From the NCBI RefSeq assembly GCF_017304635.1, contig NZ_JAFKMA010000003.1, positions 129,001 to 193,000 on the forward strand: DNA of 64,000 nucleotides, read 5' to 3'. Shown here piece after piece: positions 18,222 to 27,437 of the stretch. Below the pieces are notes generated by a model that saw only the letters and a program-made list of their open reading frames with translations, had not been told where the DNA came from and ran no database searches. Both the position numbers and the translations under genes were made by a program. Positions within the stretch are counted from its first letter, which is position 1. Each line of letters opens with the position of its first letter. Source of the stretch: Sphingomonas sp. Lineage in GTDB: Bacteria > Pseudomonadota > Alphaproteobacteria > Sphingomonadales > Sphingomonadaceae.

Positions 18222-19268
18222 ATGACCGACGGCTCGCTCCCCGACCGTCTCGCGCGCGCGATCACGATGGCGGGGCCGATCCCGCTGTCGCAATATATCG
18301 CCGCCGCCAATGCCGAATATTACGGCACGCGCGATCCGCTGGGCGCGGCGGGCGACTTCACGACCGCGCCGGAGATCAGCCAGATGTTCGGCGAATTGAT
18401 CGGCCTATGGGCGGCCGATCTGTGGCAGCGCGCGGGGTCGCCGCCGGTCGCCTGGGTCGAGCTCGGCCCCGGGCGCGGCACGCTGACCGCCGATGCGCTG
18501 CGGGCTATGGCAAGCGTCGGGCTAACCCCACCGGTCCATTTCGTCGAGACCAGCGCCGCCTTGCGCCAGCGCCAGAAGGCCGCCGTGCCGGGCGCGACGT
18601 GGCATGACGACGTCGCGACATTGCCTGCCGATCGCGCGCTGATCGTCGTCGCCAACGAGTTCTTCGACGCGCTCCCGATTCGCCAGCTGGTGCGCGGGCA
18701 GGACGGCTGGCGCGAGCGGGTGGTGGCGTGCCAGGACCTGCTGTTTCTGCCGATCGCCGGCAAGGCGGTGCCCGACAGCGTGATCCCCGACCATTTGCGC
18801 GAGGCCGCCGCCGGATCGGTGATCGAGACCTCGCCCGCATCGGTGGCGATCGGGCGCGCGGTGGCCCAGCGGCTGGCGGCACAGGGTGGCGCGGCGCTCG
18901 TGATCGATTACGGGTACGAAGGCCCCGCGCTCGGCGACACGTTGCAGGCGGTCAGCGGCCATCGCTACGCCAATCCATTCGAGGAGCCGGGCAGCCGCGA
19001 CCTGACCGCGCATGTCGATTTCGCGACATTGGGCGCGGCGGCGGCGGTCGAGGGCGTGCGCGTCGCCGGGCCGACCGGCCAAGGCGCGTTCCTGACCGCG
19101 CTCGGCATCGATCCGCGTGCCGCGGCGCTGGCCAAGGCCGCGCCCGAGCGGGCCGACGCGATCGCCGCCGATCGCGAGCGGCTGGTCGGCGAGAAGGCGA
19201 TGGGGACGCTGTTCCGGGCGATGGCATGGACCGCGCCAGAGTGGCCCGAGCCGGCGGGGTTTGCGTGA
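18222..19268 (+). CDS. MidA/NDUFAF7-like SAM-dependent methyltransferase (DUF185)
   Basis: A 348-residue class I methyltransferase of the Methyltransf_28 family. Motifs are GDFTTAPEISQMFGELIGLW, VELGPGRGTLTADALR (SAM-binding glycine loop), VANEFFDALPIRQLV and ALVIDYGY. The mitochondrial relative NDUFAF7 methylates an arginine of a complex I subunit; a similar role here is a family-based guess. It follows lgt closely. Confidence 0.9.
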   Translation: MTDGSLPDRLARAITMAGPIPLSQYIAAANAEYYGTRDPLGAAGDFTTAPEISQMFGELIGLWAADLWQRAGSPPVAWVELGPGRGTLTADALRAMASVGLTPPVHFVETSAALRQRQKAAVPGATWHDDVATLPADRALIVVANEFFDALPIRQLVRGQDGWRERVVACQDLLFLPIAGKAVPDSVIPDHLREAAAGSVIETSPASVAIGRAVAQRLAAQGGAALVIDYGYEGPALGDTLQAVSGHRYANPFEEPGSRDLTAHVDFATLGAAAAVEGVRVAGPTGQGAFLTALGIDPRAAALAKAAPERADAIAADRERLVGEKAMGTLFRAMAWTAPEWPEPAGFA

Positions 19269-19283
19269 CACGCCTCCACTATC

Positions 19284-19390
19284 GTCATCCCCGCGAAAGC
19301 GGGGACCCATCTCCCGCGGTCGCCGAGCTCGCAACGGTCGTGGTCTGGGCCGGCCATAGGAGATGGGTCCCCGCTTTCGCGGGGATGACG
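19284..19390. repeat. REP-like paired palindrome, CGTCATCCCCGCGAAAG type
   Basis: Left arm CGTCATCCCCGCGAAAGCGG with GGACCCATCTCC, right arm GGAGATGGGTCCCCGC plus TTTCGCGGGGATGACG; a near-perfect copy of 13050-13157. It fills the spacer upstream of a GNAT gene. Confidence 0.92.
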
Positions 19391-19410
19391 GAAGTGACAG
19401 GGCGCGGCCG

Positions 19411-19917
19411 ATGATCGCCTACCGCGACGCCACCCCGACCGACGCACCGGCCCTCCGCGCGCTGTTCGTCGAGAGCTTCACCGCGACGTTCGGCCATCTC
19501 TACGCGCCCGCCGACCTCGCCGCCTTCCTGGTCGACTTCACCGAGGACAGCTGGCGCGCGCAACTCGCCGACCCCGCCTTCGCCTTCCGCGTCGCGACCG
19601 ACGGCGACACCATCGCCGGCTATGCCAAGATCGGCCCCGTCGCCTTTCCCGGCGACTGGCCGGCCGATGCGATCGAGCTCTATCAGCTCTACGTCCTCGG
19701 TCCGTGGCAAGGCACCGGCATCGCCGCCGCCCTCATGGACTGGGTGCTCGCCGCCGCCCGGCACCGTGGCGCTCGGGAGCTGATCCTGTCGGTCTATGTC
19801 GACAATCATCGTGCGCGGCGCTTCTATCAGCGCTACGGCTTTGCCGAGATCGGCCGCTATACCTTCATGGTCGGCGATCACGAGGACGACGATCGCCTGA
19901 TGCGACTGGAACTGTGA
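19411..19917 (+). CDS. GNAT family N-acetyltransferase
   Basis: A 168-residue GNAT acetyltransferase. The acetyl-CoA loop is VLGPWQGTGIAAALMDWVL, preceded by the beta4 strand ELYQLYV, and the C-terminal VDNHRARRFYQRYGF is the usual end motif. The frame is open back into the REP element, but the ATG at 19411 (MIAYRDATPTDAP) gives the standard GNAT N terminus. The stop overlaps the pgeF start (GTGA). Acceptor unknown. Confidence 0.88.
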   Translation: MIAYRDATPTDAPALRALFVESFTATFGHLYAPADLAAFLVDFTEDSWRAQLADPAFAFRVATDGDTIAGYAKIGPVAFPGDWPADAIELYQLYVLGPWQGTGIAAALMDWVLAAARHRGARELILSVYVDNHRARRFYQRYGFAEIGRYTFMVGDHEDDDRLMRLEL

Positions 19918-20681
19918 GCGAGGTCGAGGTCAATCGCGCGGGCGTGCTTGCCGGGGTGGCGCACGGTTTCCTCGGGCGGCGCGGCGGGGCGTCGACCGGG
20001 CTCTATGCCGGGCTCAACGTCGGCACCGGGTCGGACGACGAGCCCGCGACGATCGCCGAGAATCGCCGGCGCGCGGTCGCCGCGGTGCTGCCGGGCGCGC
20101 GACTCGTCCAGCCGTACCAGATCCACTCCGCCGATTGCGTGACGGTGGTCGAGCCGTGGAACGACGCGATGCGCCCGCACGCCGACGCCGTCGTCACCGC
20201 GACGCCCGGCCTCGCGCTCGGTATCGTGACCGCGGACTGCGTGCCGGTGCTGTTCGCCGATCGCGAGGCCGGCGTGGTCGGGGCGGCGCATGCCGGGTGG
20301 AAGGGCGCGATCGGCGGCGTGACCGACGCGACGCTGCTGGCGATGGAGTCACTGGGCGCCAGGCGCGAGCGGATCGCCGCCGCGATCGGGCCGTGCATCC
20401 GCCAGCCGAGCTACGAGGTGGACGCCGCGTTCCGCCAGCGCTTCGTCGCCGCCGATTCCGCCAATGCGCGATTCTTCGCAAGCGGCCGGGCCGATCATGT
20501 CCAGTTCGACCTGCCGGGCTATGTCGCGGCGCGGCTGGCGGCGGACGGCGTCGGCGCGGTGGAGACGCTCGATCTCGACACGTATCCGCTCGAAGACCGA
20601 TTCTACAGCTTCCGCCGCGCGACGCATCGCGGCGAGCCGGGTTATGGCCGGCAAATCTCGATCATCGGGCTGGAGATCTAG
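19914..20681 (+). CDS. pgeF: Peptidoglycan editing factor PgeF (YfiH/laccase-domain)
   Basis: A 255-residue Cu-oxidase_4 protein. Metal-binding residues appear in VQPYQIHSADCVTVV, GIVTADCVPVLF, and VGAAHAGWKGAIGG. Family members remove L-Ser misincorporated in place of L-Ala in peptidoglycan stems and were earlier called polyphenol oxidases. The start is a GTG that overlaps the GNAT stop by four bases. The TAG stop lies in a CTAG shared with the convergent glycosyltransferase. Confidence 0.93.
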   Translation: MSEVEVNRAGVLAGVAHGFLGRRGGASTGLYAGLNVGTGSDDEPATIAENRRRAVAAVLPGARLVQPYQIHSADCVTVVEPWNDAMRPHADAVVTATPGLALGIVTADCVPVLFADREAGVVGAAHAGWKGAIGGVTDATLLAMESLGARRERIAAAIGPCIRQPSYEVDAAFRQRFVAADSANARFFASGRADHVQFDLPGYVAARLAADGVGAVETLDLDTYPLEDRFYSFRRATHRGEPGYGRQISIIGLEI

Positions 20682-21688
20682 GCCGCCAGCATCGCGAGCT
20701 GCGCGCGCACCAGGTCGAGATTGTGTTGCGCGAGATGACCGCCGCGCCCCGCGACGCTGCCCTCCAGATCGGGTCGGTCGCCGATCGCGAGCGCTCGCTC
20801 CCACGACGCACAGGCATGCGGCAGCCAGTGACCGATCGCGTTCCCCGGATCGGCCATCGCACAATCGAGCAGCACGTCGCCGAGGACGAAGTGGAAGTCG
20901 GGTGACTGCACCCACGCGCCGCGCTCGTTTTCGGCTAAGTCGATCGCCTCGTCGAGCTGCCCGCTCTTGGCGAGCGCGTGGAGTTGACCGACGACGAGTT
21001 CGTGCCGCCAGTTGGCGGTCGGCGGCGTGAGCGGCAGCGCGGTCGCGAAATGATCGGCCGCGGCGCGCTCGTCGCCGCGCATCTGCGCGTCCTTGCCGAG
21101 CTGGTAGTGAATGTAAGGGTCATCCGGTGCGTCACGCAGTTCCGCCAGCAGCAGCGGCCGGTTGCGCTCGCGCTTGCGGACCAGTTGCGCATCGACATAG
21201 CCATCATGGCCGAGCGTCGTGGCGACGTCCGCGCGGGGCAGGTCGCTCGTGACCTGTTCGTGTACGCGGCCGGCGAAGCGCGCGCCGCGCGGCAGTACGC
21301 GGGTGATACGGTTTTGCGTCGCGTGGCCGCCCGCGCTCGCCTCGCTGACGATCGCGACTCGCCCGAGACGCGGCGGTCCGGCGCAGAAATCACGGAGAGC
21401 CTCCCCACCTTCCGCGATCCACTCGTCGGCGTCGATCACCAGGTTCCAGTCGGCATCGGTCAGCGCCAGCGCGACGTTGCGCGCATCGGCGAAGCTGTCG
21501 GGCCACGGCGCCTCGAACACGTCCGCCCCGCAGCCCTGCGCGATCGTCATCGTCGTGTCGCTCGATCCGGTGTCTAGCACCACCATGCGATCGACCCACG
21601 GCCGCACGCTGTCGAGGCAGCGCGCAATGCACCGCGCCTCGTCGCGAACGATCAGCACGGCGGCGAGCGAGGAACGAGGGTCGACCAT
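20678..21688 (-). CDS. Family 2 glycosyltransferase (WaaE/KdtX-like)
   Basis: A 336-residue GT-A glycosyltransferase. AAVLIVRDEARCIARCLDSV, the nucleotide-binding MVVLDTGSSDTT and the DxD-like NLVIDADEWI are visible in the first third. The C-terminal half is alpha-helical with tetratricopeptide-like spacing (DDPYIHYQLGKDAQMRGDE, FHFVLGDVLLDCA). It probably adds a sugar to an envelope glycan. The ATG at 21688 is preferred over an in-frame upstream one because the fold begins right after it. Confidence 0.87.
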   Translation of the reverse strand: MVDPRSSLAAVLIVRDEARCIARCLDSVRPWVDRMVVLDTGSSDTTMTIAQGCGADVFEAPWPDSFADARNVALALTDADWNLVIDADEWIAEGGEALRDFCAGPPRLGRVAIVSEASAGGHATQNRITRVLPRGARFAGRVHEQVTSDLPRADVATTLGHDGYVDAQLVRKRERNRPLLLAELRDAPDDPYIHYQLGKDAQMRGDERAAADHFATALPLTPPTANWRHELVVGQLHALAKSGQLDEAIDLAENERGAWVQSPDFHFVLGDVLLDCAMADPGNAIGHWLPHACASWERALAIGDRPDLEGSVAGRGGHLAQHNLDLVRAQLAMLAA

Positions 21689-21809
21689 CCCACCCGGCTT
21701 GCCCGCGCATGGTGAAGATCGCGTTAACCACCGCGCCCGCCGCACGCGACGACCGTTTCACTTGCAACCTTCTCGCTTCTATGCGTTCAGGCAGGCCAAG
21801 GAGATCACG

Positions 21810-23147
21810 ATGCCCAAGCAGCCGCCAGCAACCGACCAGGCGACCGAAGCCGACCTGACCGGTGTCGCCGCCCCAGCCCCGCGCAAGACCGAACCGGCGG
21901 AGATCGGGGGGCGCAAGCTGAAGCCCTCGACGCTGATGATGGGCCACGGCTTCGACCCGATGCTGTCGGAAGGATCGCTCAAACCCCCGATCTTCCTGAC
22001 CTCGACCTTCGTCTTCCCCAACGCCGCCGCGGGCAAGCGCCATTTCGAGGGCGTGACGGGCAAGCGCCCGGGCGGGGCCGAGGGCCTGGTCTATTCGCGC
22101 TTCAACGGCCCGAACCAGGAAATCCTCGAGGATCGCCTGGGTATCTGGGAAGGGGCGGAGGACGCGCTCGCCTTCTCGTCGGGCATGTCGGCGATCGCGA
22201 CGCTGTTCCTGTCGATGGTCAAGCCGGGCGATACGATCGTTCATTCCGGCCCCCTCTATGCCGCGACCGAGACGCTGATCGCGCGCATCCTCGGGCGGTT
22301 CGGGGTGCATTGGCTCGACTTCCCGGCGGGCGCCACGCGCGAGGAGATCGACGCGGTGCTGCAAAAGGCGTCGTCGGGCAACGTCGCCTTGATCTACCTC
22401 GAAAGTCCCGCCAACCCAACCAACGCGCTGGTCGATGTCGAGGCGGTGCGCGCGAGCCGCGACGCCATCTTCACCGGCACCAACAAGCCGCCGATCGCGA
22501 TCGACAACACCTTCCTCGGCCCGCTGTGGCACAAGCCGCTCGATCACGGGGCGGAGATCGTCGTCTATTCACTGACCAAGTATGCCGGCGGGCATAGCGA
22601 TCTCGTCGCGGGCGGCGTGCTGGGCTCGAAGGAGCACATCAACACGATCCGGCTGATGCGCAACACGATCGGCACGATCTGCGACCCCAACACCGCATGG
22701 ATGCTGCTGCGCAGTCTGGAAACGCTCGAGCTGCGGATGAGCCGCGCCGGTGAGAACGCGGTCAAGGTCTGCCAATTCCTGCGCGATCACCCGAAGGTCG
22801 AGCGCGTCGGCTATCTCGGCTTCCTGAAGGACGGCAAGGACGCGCGTCAGGCCGATATCTACGCACGCCATTGCACCGGCGCCGGCTCGACCTTCTCGCT
22901 CTATCTGAAGGGCGGCGAGGCGGAGGCGTTCGCGTTCCTCGACGCGCTCAAGATCGCGAAGCTCGCCGTGTCGCTCGGCGGCACCGAAACGCTGGCGTCG
23001 CACCCCGCGGGGATGACGCATTTGTCGGTGCCGGAAGCCCGCAAACAGGCGCTCGGCATCACCGACAACCTCGTGCGCATCTCGATCGGGGTCGAGGACG
23101 CCGACGACCTGATCGCCGACTTCGCCGCCGCGCTCGACGCGATCTAA
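21810..23147 (+). CDS. Cys/Met metabolism PLP-dependent enzyme (cystathionine gamma-synthase family)
   Basis: This 445-residue fold-type I PLP enzyme shows VYSRFNGPNQEILEDRL, the phosphate-binding SSGMSAI, LIYLESPANP, the PLP-ring aspartate IDNTFLGPLW (Asp232), and the Schiff-base lysine Lys257 in VVYSLTKYAGGHSDL. The conserved ETLASHPAGMTH is near the C terminus. Sequence alone does not separate O-succinylhomoserine sulfhydrylase, gamma-synthase and gamma-lyase. A 40-residue N-terminal extension precedes the core. AAGGAG lies 6 bases before the ATG. Confidence 0.88.
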   Translation: MPKQPPATDQATEADLTGVAAPAPRKTEPAEIGGRKLKPSTLMMGHGFDPMLSEGSLKPPIFLTSTFVFPNAAAGKRHFEGVTGKRPGGAEGLVYSRFNGPNQEILEDRLGIWEGAEDALAFSSGMSAIATLFLSMVKPGDTIVHSGPLYAATETLIARILGRFGVHWLDFPAGATREEIDAVLQKASSGNVALIYLESPANPTNALVDVEAVRASRDAIFTGTNKPPIAIDNTFLGPLWHKPLDHGAEIVVYSLTKYAGGHSDLVAGGVLGSKEHINTIRLMRNTIGTICDPNTAWMLLRSLETLELRMSRAGENAVKVCQFLRDHPKVERVGYLGFLKDGKDARQADIYARHCTGAGSTFSLYLKGGEAEAFAFLDALKIAKLAVSLGGTETLASHPAGMTHLSVPEARKQALGITDNLVRISIGVEDADDLIADFAAALDAI

Positions 23148-23175
23148 GGGACTGCGGTAACGGCGGCACCGCGCG

Positions 23176-23640
23176 ATGGAGATCAGGCGAGCAACACCAG
23201 ACGACGCCGCGGGCATGGGGCGCGTGTTGCGGGAGATCGTCGCCCGCACCGGCAAGGAGCGTCCGACGGATGTCGCCTTCGTCACGTCGCGCTATCTCGC
23301 CGATCCCACCAGCATCCGTTGCACGGTCGCGATCGCCGACGATGGCGAGGTCGTGGGTTTCCAGTCGCTGAAGGTCGCCGGACCGGGCAATCCCTACGAC
23401 ACGCCGGACGGCTGGGGCATCATCGGCACGCACATCAGCCCAAGGGCACACCGGCAGGGCGTCGGCACGAAGCTGTTCGCCGCCAGCAAGCGAGCGGCAT
23501 TCGATGCCGGGCTCGAAAAGATCGATGCCTATATCGCCGCCGACAATCCGATGGGACTACGCTACTACGACGCGATGGGGTTCCGGACCTATCGGGAACC
23601 GGACGGTATCGTGCAGAAGGTGCTCGTTCTAGCGGCTTGA
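23176..23640 (+). CDS. GNAT family N-acetyltransferase
   Basis: A 154-residue GNAT protein beginning with the standard MEIRRATPDDAAGM. The acetyl-CoA loop is THISPRAHRQGVGTKLF and the end motif is ADNPMGLRYYDAMGFRTYR. It starts 28 bases after the PLP enzyme gene on the same strand. No specific acceptor can be named. Confidence 0.88.
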   Translation: MEIRRATPDDAAGMGRVLREIVARTGKERPTDVAFVTSRYLADPTSIRCTVAIADDGEVVGFQSLKVAGPGNPYDTPDGWGIIGTHISPRAHRQGVGTKLFAASKRAAFDAGLEKIDAYIAADNPMGLRYYDAMGFRTYREPDGIVQKVLVLAA

Positions 23641-23674
23641 GGGATCAACTCGCCGTCGATCGCGCGCGCAACGG

Positions 23675-24571
23675 CTATCCCCACAACCGCGCGCGGTAGG
23701 CGGCGAAGCAGCGTTCGCCGCATTTCAGGCGGATCAGCGCGCCTTCGGCCATCGCGGTCGCGCGGCGGGGGTCTTCGGCGACGGCGGGGCGGATCGCTTC
23801 GCGGTTCCAGTCCTCGCTATGCTTAACGTCGAGCACGGCGTGGAGCGTGAAGTAGCGCGCTTCCTTGGCCGTCAGCCCGACCCGCTTGAGCCCGTCCGCG
23901 ACCAGCCCCGCGCGGGTCGGCGCGGTCAGTTCGATCACGCCGAGCGCCCCGACCGAATGCCAGGCATAGCGCCGGTTGCTCGCCATCGCGGTCATCGCAT
24001 TGGCCAGCGCCAGGCTTTCCCACACCGTCTGCTCGATCACCGGCGCGACCTGTAGTGTCTCGACCAGCGCGTCGAGCATCGGGCCGTGCATGCCCTTCGC
24101 CGTGCCGTGCCCCATTTCGTCCCAGTAATTGCGCGCGAGTTCCAGCTTCGGGCGCACCGGCAGCTTCACCTGCGTCATCGCGACGAGATCGTCGAAGCCC
24201 GCTTCGCCGGCGGCTTCCTGTTCGAAGAACCATCGCAACTGGTCCTTGTCAGCGGTCTCCGCCAGCCATGGAAACAGCGGATCGCCCTGCCCCGGGCCGC
24301 TCGCCTTCAGCCCCTCGAACCAGCCGATGAATCCCTCGACATCGGTCGGCGCGCGGGCGGCTTCGTCGGCGACCTCGTCCCGCAATTCCTCGAGGAAGGC
24401 GCCTTCCAGCCGCTGCATCTTGACGTCGCGCTCGAACGTCTTCTGCCAGTCGCCGTCGGGGAAACCGGGCGCCAGCCGCTCGCGGTTCCAATGCGCCAGC
24501 CCGCGCTGGAAACTGTCCCGGAGAAATTGCGAGCCGCTGTCGTTCGCGAAATCGCGCGCCCGTGTCGCCAT
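23675..24571 (-). CDS. Haem-oxygenase-like diiron protein (iron-containing redox enzyme family)
   Basis: A 298-residue all-helical protein that matches the Haem_oxygenas_2 / HDO pattern. Likely metal ligands are Glu118 or Glu120 (EQEAAGE), Glu152 and His155 (YWDEMGHG), Glu214 (VIELTAP), and His244/Asp248/His251 (FTLHAVLDVKHSEDW). Members of this superfamily carry out oxygen-dependent chemistry such as oxidative decarboxylation or N-oxygenation; no substrate can be read here. It is monocistronic and convergent with a GNAT gene. The N-terminal 90 residues are an extra region before the core. Confidence 0.78.
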   Translation of the reverse strand: MATRARDFANDSGSQFLRDSFQRGLAHWNRERLAPGFPDGDWQKTFERDVKMQRLEGAFLEELRDEVADEAARAPTDVEGFIGWFEGLKASGPGQGDPLFPWLAETADKDQLRWFFEQEAAGEAGFDDLVAMTQVKLPVRPKLELARNYWDEMGHGTAKGMHGPMLDALVETLQVAPVIEQTVWESLALANAMTAMASNRRYAWHSVGALGVIELTAPTRAGLVADGLKRVGLTAKEARYFTLHAVLDVKHSEDWNREAIRPAVAEDPRRATAMAEGALIRLKCGERCFAAYRARLWG

Positions 24572-24782
24572 GTTGTTCAGATCCCTCCAGATTGGACCGG
24601 GGAAACAGACGGTTGACGGCGATGTTCCTGTTCGACGCGCCCGGTTTGATCGCGATCAATGCGTTTTTGCGAGCGTGTCCGGTGGTCGGATCAGCGACCG
24701 CGAACCGCCCATCGCAGACCCTTCCCGGAACGGTGACGGCGTGGCGGCGTTGATGCGGCGGCCAATCGCAAGGAGTTCCGCC

Positions 24783-25202
24783 ATGCGTCCTTATCTGTCC
24801 CTGTTCGCCACTGTTTCGCTGCTCGCCGCGCCCGCCTTCGCACAGACCGCGATGCCGCCGGCGCCGCCGCCCGATGCCGTCACAGGCGGAACGGCCGCCA
24901 GCACCGCCAACGCCAACCGCCAGGCCGCCGATGCGATCGACGCGCGCGAGGATGCCGCGATCGCGCGCGTCAACGCGATAAACGCGGCGTCCGCCGATCA
25001 ATATGCGATCGACATGGCGAACTACGATACGGCCGTGCGGGCGCAGCATGCCGAGCAGGTCGCGCAGATGATGCGCTATCGCCACCAGCGGCGGGCCTAT
25101 GCCGATGCGATGGTCGCCTGGCGCGCGCAGGTCGCGGCGTGCAAGGCCGGCAATAATGCCGCCTGCCGCGCGCCGACTCCGGACCCCGCCGCGTTCTGGT
25201 GA
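24783..25202 (+). CDS. Hypothetical exported protein, Ala-rich helical
   Basis: A 139-residue protein with a clear Sec signal (LFATVSLLAAPAFA, cleavage before QTAM). The mature part begins with a Pro-rich stretch and continues as an Ala-rich, probably coiled-coil helix (NANRQAADAIDAREDAAIARVN), ending with a CKAGNNAACR cysteine pair that could form a disulfide. AAGGAG lies 7 bases before the ATG at 24783. No family recognised; such proteins are common in sphingomonads. Confidence 0.7.
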   Translation: MRPYLSLFATVSLLAAPAFAQTAMPPAPPPDAVTGGTAASTANANRQAADAIDAREDAAIARVNAINAASADQYAIDMANYDTAVRAQHAEQVAQMMRYRHQRRAYADAMVAWRAQVAACKAGNNAACRAPTPDPAAFW

Positions 25203-25211
25203 CGGAAGGTC

Positions 25212-25237
25212 GAAGCGGTGCCGGGCGGCACCGCTTC
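25212..25237. terminator. Strong 11-bp hairpin between convergent genes
   Basis: GAAGCGGTGCC pairs perfectly with GGCACCGCTTC around a 4-base loop, 9 bases past one stop and just before the murA stop on the other strand. No U tract on either side, so it may be a bidirectional barrier. Confidence 0.6.
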
Positions 25238-25246
25238 CCGGATCGG

Positions 25247-26530
25247 TCAACCGTCGCCGACGCGCTCGATATCGGCGCCGACCGCCTGTAACTTCTCTTC
25301 CAGCCGCTCGTAGCCGCGGTCGAGGTGATACACGCGGCTGACCTGCGTCTCGCCGTCCGCGACCAGCCCGGCGATGATGAGGCTCATCGACGCGCGCAGG
25401 TCGGTCGCCATTACCGGCGCCCCGACCATCCGATCGACCCCGCGCACCACCGCAGTCCGCCCGCGCACCTGGATGTCCGCCCCCATTCGCGCGAGTTCGG
25501 GCACGTGCATGTATCGATTTTCGAAGATCGTCTCGGTCAGCACGCTGGCGCCGTCGGCCTTGCACAGCATCGCCATGAACTGCGCCTGCATATCGGTCGC
25601 GAAGCCCGGGAATGGCGCGGTCGACAGCGTCAGCGGCTTGAGCTTGCCATCCGAAGATACGTGGAGCGACTGGCCCTTTTCCTCGACCGAGACCCCGGCA
25701 TCGACCAGCGCCGCGACGGTCGCGCGCATGTCGTCGCCCTTCACCCCGACCAGCTCGACCGCACCACCGGCGATGCCGACCGCACAGGCATAGCTGCCCG
25801 CCTCGATCCGGTCGGGCATCACCCGATACGTCGCGCCGTGCAGGCGATCGACGCCTTCGATCTCCAGCGTCTCGGTGCCGACGCCCGAGATCGACGCGCC
25901 CATCGCGAGCAGCAGGTTGCAGAGGTCGACGATCTCCGGCTCGCGCGCGGCATTCTCGATCACGGTCGGTCCCTTCGCCAGTACCGCCGCCATCAGCGCA
26001 TTCTCGGTCGCGCCGACCGACACGATCGGGAAGGTCACGCGCCCGCCCGGCAGTCGTCCGCCGGGTGCCGTCGCTTTCACATAACCGGCGGCGAGCTCGA
26101 TCTCCGCGCCCATGGCCTCCAATGCCTTCAGGTGAAGGTCGATCGGACGGTTGCCGATCGAGCAACCGCCAGGCAGCGACACCGTCGCCTCGCCCGCGCG
26201 CGCGACCAGCGGGCCGAGCACCAGGATCGACGCGCGCATCTTGCGGACGATGTCGTATGGCGCCTCGGTCGAGGTCAGCCGGCCCGCGCGCATCGTCATG
26301 ACGCGGCCGAAATCCTCCGGCCGCGATCCCTCGATCTGGGTCGATGCGCCGAGCTGGTTGAGCAGGTGCCCGAAACTGTCGACATCGGCCAGCCGCGGCA
26401 GGTTGCGCAGCGTGACCGGTTCCTCGGTCAACAGCGCGCACGGCATCAGCGTCAGCGCCGAATTCTTGGCGCCCGAAATGGGCAGTTTGCCGGACAGGCG
26501 ATTGCCGCCACGAATGAGGATGCGGTCCAT
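25247..26530 (-). CDS. murA: UDP-N-acetylglucosamine 1-carboxyvinyltransferase
   Basis: This 427-residue enzyme transfers enolpyruvate to UDP-GlcNAc, the first committed step of peptidoglycan synthesis, in the cytoplasm. Lys22 (SGAKNSAL) and the active-site Cys123 ([13 protein letters not shown], the residue modified by fosfomycin) are both present. The final part [16 protein letters not shown] is also typical. I chose the ATG at 26530 (MDRILIRGG), which gives the normal length; the frame is open further upstream. Confidence 0.98.
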   Translation of the reverse strand: MDRILIRGGNRLSGKLPISGAKNSALTLMPCALLTEEPVTLRNLPRLADVDSFGHLLNQLGASTQIEGSRPEDFGRVMTMRAGRLTSTEAPYDIVRKMRASILVLGPLVARAGEATVSLPGGCSIGNRPIDLHLKALEAMGAEIELAAGYVKATAPGGRLPGGRVTFPIVSVGATENALMAAVLAKGPTVIENAAREPEIVDLCNLLLAMGASISGVGTETLEIEGVDRLHGATYRVMPDRIEAGSYACAVGIAGGAVELVGVKGDDMRATVAALVDAGVSVEEKGQSLHVSSDGKLKPLTLSTAPFPGFATDMQAQFMAMLCKADGASVLTETIFENRYMHVPELARMGADIQVRGRTAVVRGVDRMVGAPVMATDLRASMSLIIAGLVADGETQVSRVYHLDRGYERLEEKLQAVGADIERVGDG

Positions 26531-26611
26531 GTCCGAACCTCTACCGCGCCCGCCCGCGCGCGCAAGCCGTGCATATTGCAACGCCCTCGCAACGAGCCTT
26601 GATCGATTTTA

Positions 26612-27403
26612 ATGCACGCCCCTCCGCGCGCTGCTTTGTGCGACGAACCGCGGGGGAGTTTGCGCTTAGTGTCAGGGAGTTATTTCGCCGAACGGCTGGG
26701 CGATCTGGCGCCGCTCTCCGACGCGGAGAAGGCGGCGCTGGCGCGGCTGGAGGAACGCGAGCGGACGCTACGGCGCGGCGCATCGTTGCGGCGCGAGAAC
26801 GACCGTGTCGGCGAACTGTTCATTGTGCGCAAGGGCATGCTGATGGCGTCGATGCTGCTCGACGACGGCAGCCGCCAGATTTTGCGCTTCCTGTTCCCCG
26901 GCGACCTGATCGGGCTGTCGGGTCTAGCCTATCGCGAATCCCCGGAGACGATCACGGCGCTGAGCGATTGCACCGTCTGCCCGTTCGACCGCGCGGCCTT
27001 CGCCGAACTGCTGGCAGCGCATCCGCGGCTGGCGGCTTTGGTCATCGTCAACAGCCAGATCGAGCGCGCGGCGCTGACCGATCGCCTCGCCGCGCTCGGC
27101 CGCACTTCGGCGCGGGCGCGCGTCGCCGCCGTATTGATCGAGATGCGCAACCGCCTGCGCATGATGGATCGCTCGATCACCGACGCGTTCGTGCTCGGCC
27201 TGACGCAGGAGGAGATCGGCGACGCGACCGGGCTGACCGCGGTCCATGTCAACCGTATGCTGCGCCAACTCGAGGAAGACGGGCTGATCGCGCGCGAAGG
27301 CGGGCGCGTCCATTTCCGCAACGAGCCCGCGCTGGCGCGCGAGGCGAACTATGTCGATCGCTACGAGAAGCTCGACCTGAGCTGGCTGCCGCCAGCGCGG
27401 TAA
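26612..27403 (+). CDS. Crp/Fnr family transcriptional regulator
   Basis: A 263-residue regulator with an N-terminal cyclic-nucleotide-binding-type beta barrel (RVGELFIVRKGMLMASMLLDDGSRQIL, FLFPGDLIGLSG) and a C-terminal helix-turn-helix (LGLTQEEIGDATGLTAVHVNRML, residues 196-216). There is no N-terminal FNR-type cysteine cluster, so it is probably not an iron-sulfur oxygen sensor. A GTG at 26669 is an alternative start that would remove 19 poorly conserved residues. TTGAT at 26600 is half of an FNR-like box, without a matching second half. Confidence 0.85.
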   Translation: MHAPPRAALCDEPRGSLRLVSGSYFAERLGDLAPLSDAEKAALARLEERERTLRRGASLRRENDRVGELFIVRKGMLMASMLLDDGSRQILRFLFPGDLIGLSGLAYRESPETITALSDCTVCPFDRAAFAELLAAHPRLAALVIVNSQIERAALTDRLAALGRTSARARVAAVLIEMRNRLRMMDRSITDAFVLGLTQEEIGDATGLTAVHVNRMLRQLEEDGLIAREGGRVHFRNEPALAREANYVDRYEKLDLSWLPPAR

Positions 27404-27405
27404 AG

Positions 27406-27433
27406 CGTCGCCCCGGCGCAGGCCGGGGCGACG
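27406..27433. repeat. Single REP-like palindrome, CGTCGCCCCGGC type
   Basis: CGTCGCCCCGGC and GCCGGGGCGACG form a 12-bp hairpin with a short loop between the convergent regulator and M16 peptidase genes. It is the single-arm form of the elements in the suc operon and may serve as terminator. Confidence 0.8.
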
Positions 27434-27437
27434 GCAT

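Noticed and set aside
24600..24755. Possible short gene in the spacer before the Ala-rich exported protein
   Set aside because: The 63-codon frame has no Shine-Dalgarno, no hydrophobic core and mixed codon use.
26590..26612. FNR box upstream of the Crp/Fnr regulator
   Set aside because: Only the TTGAT half is present; the second half does not match ATCAA.
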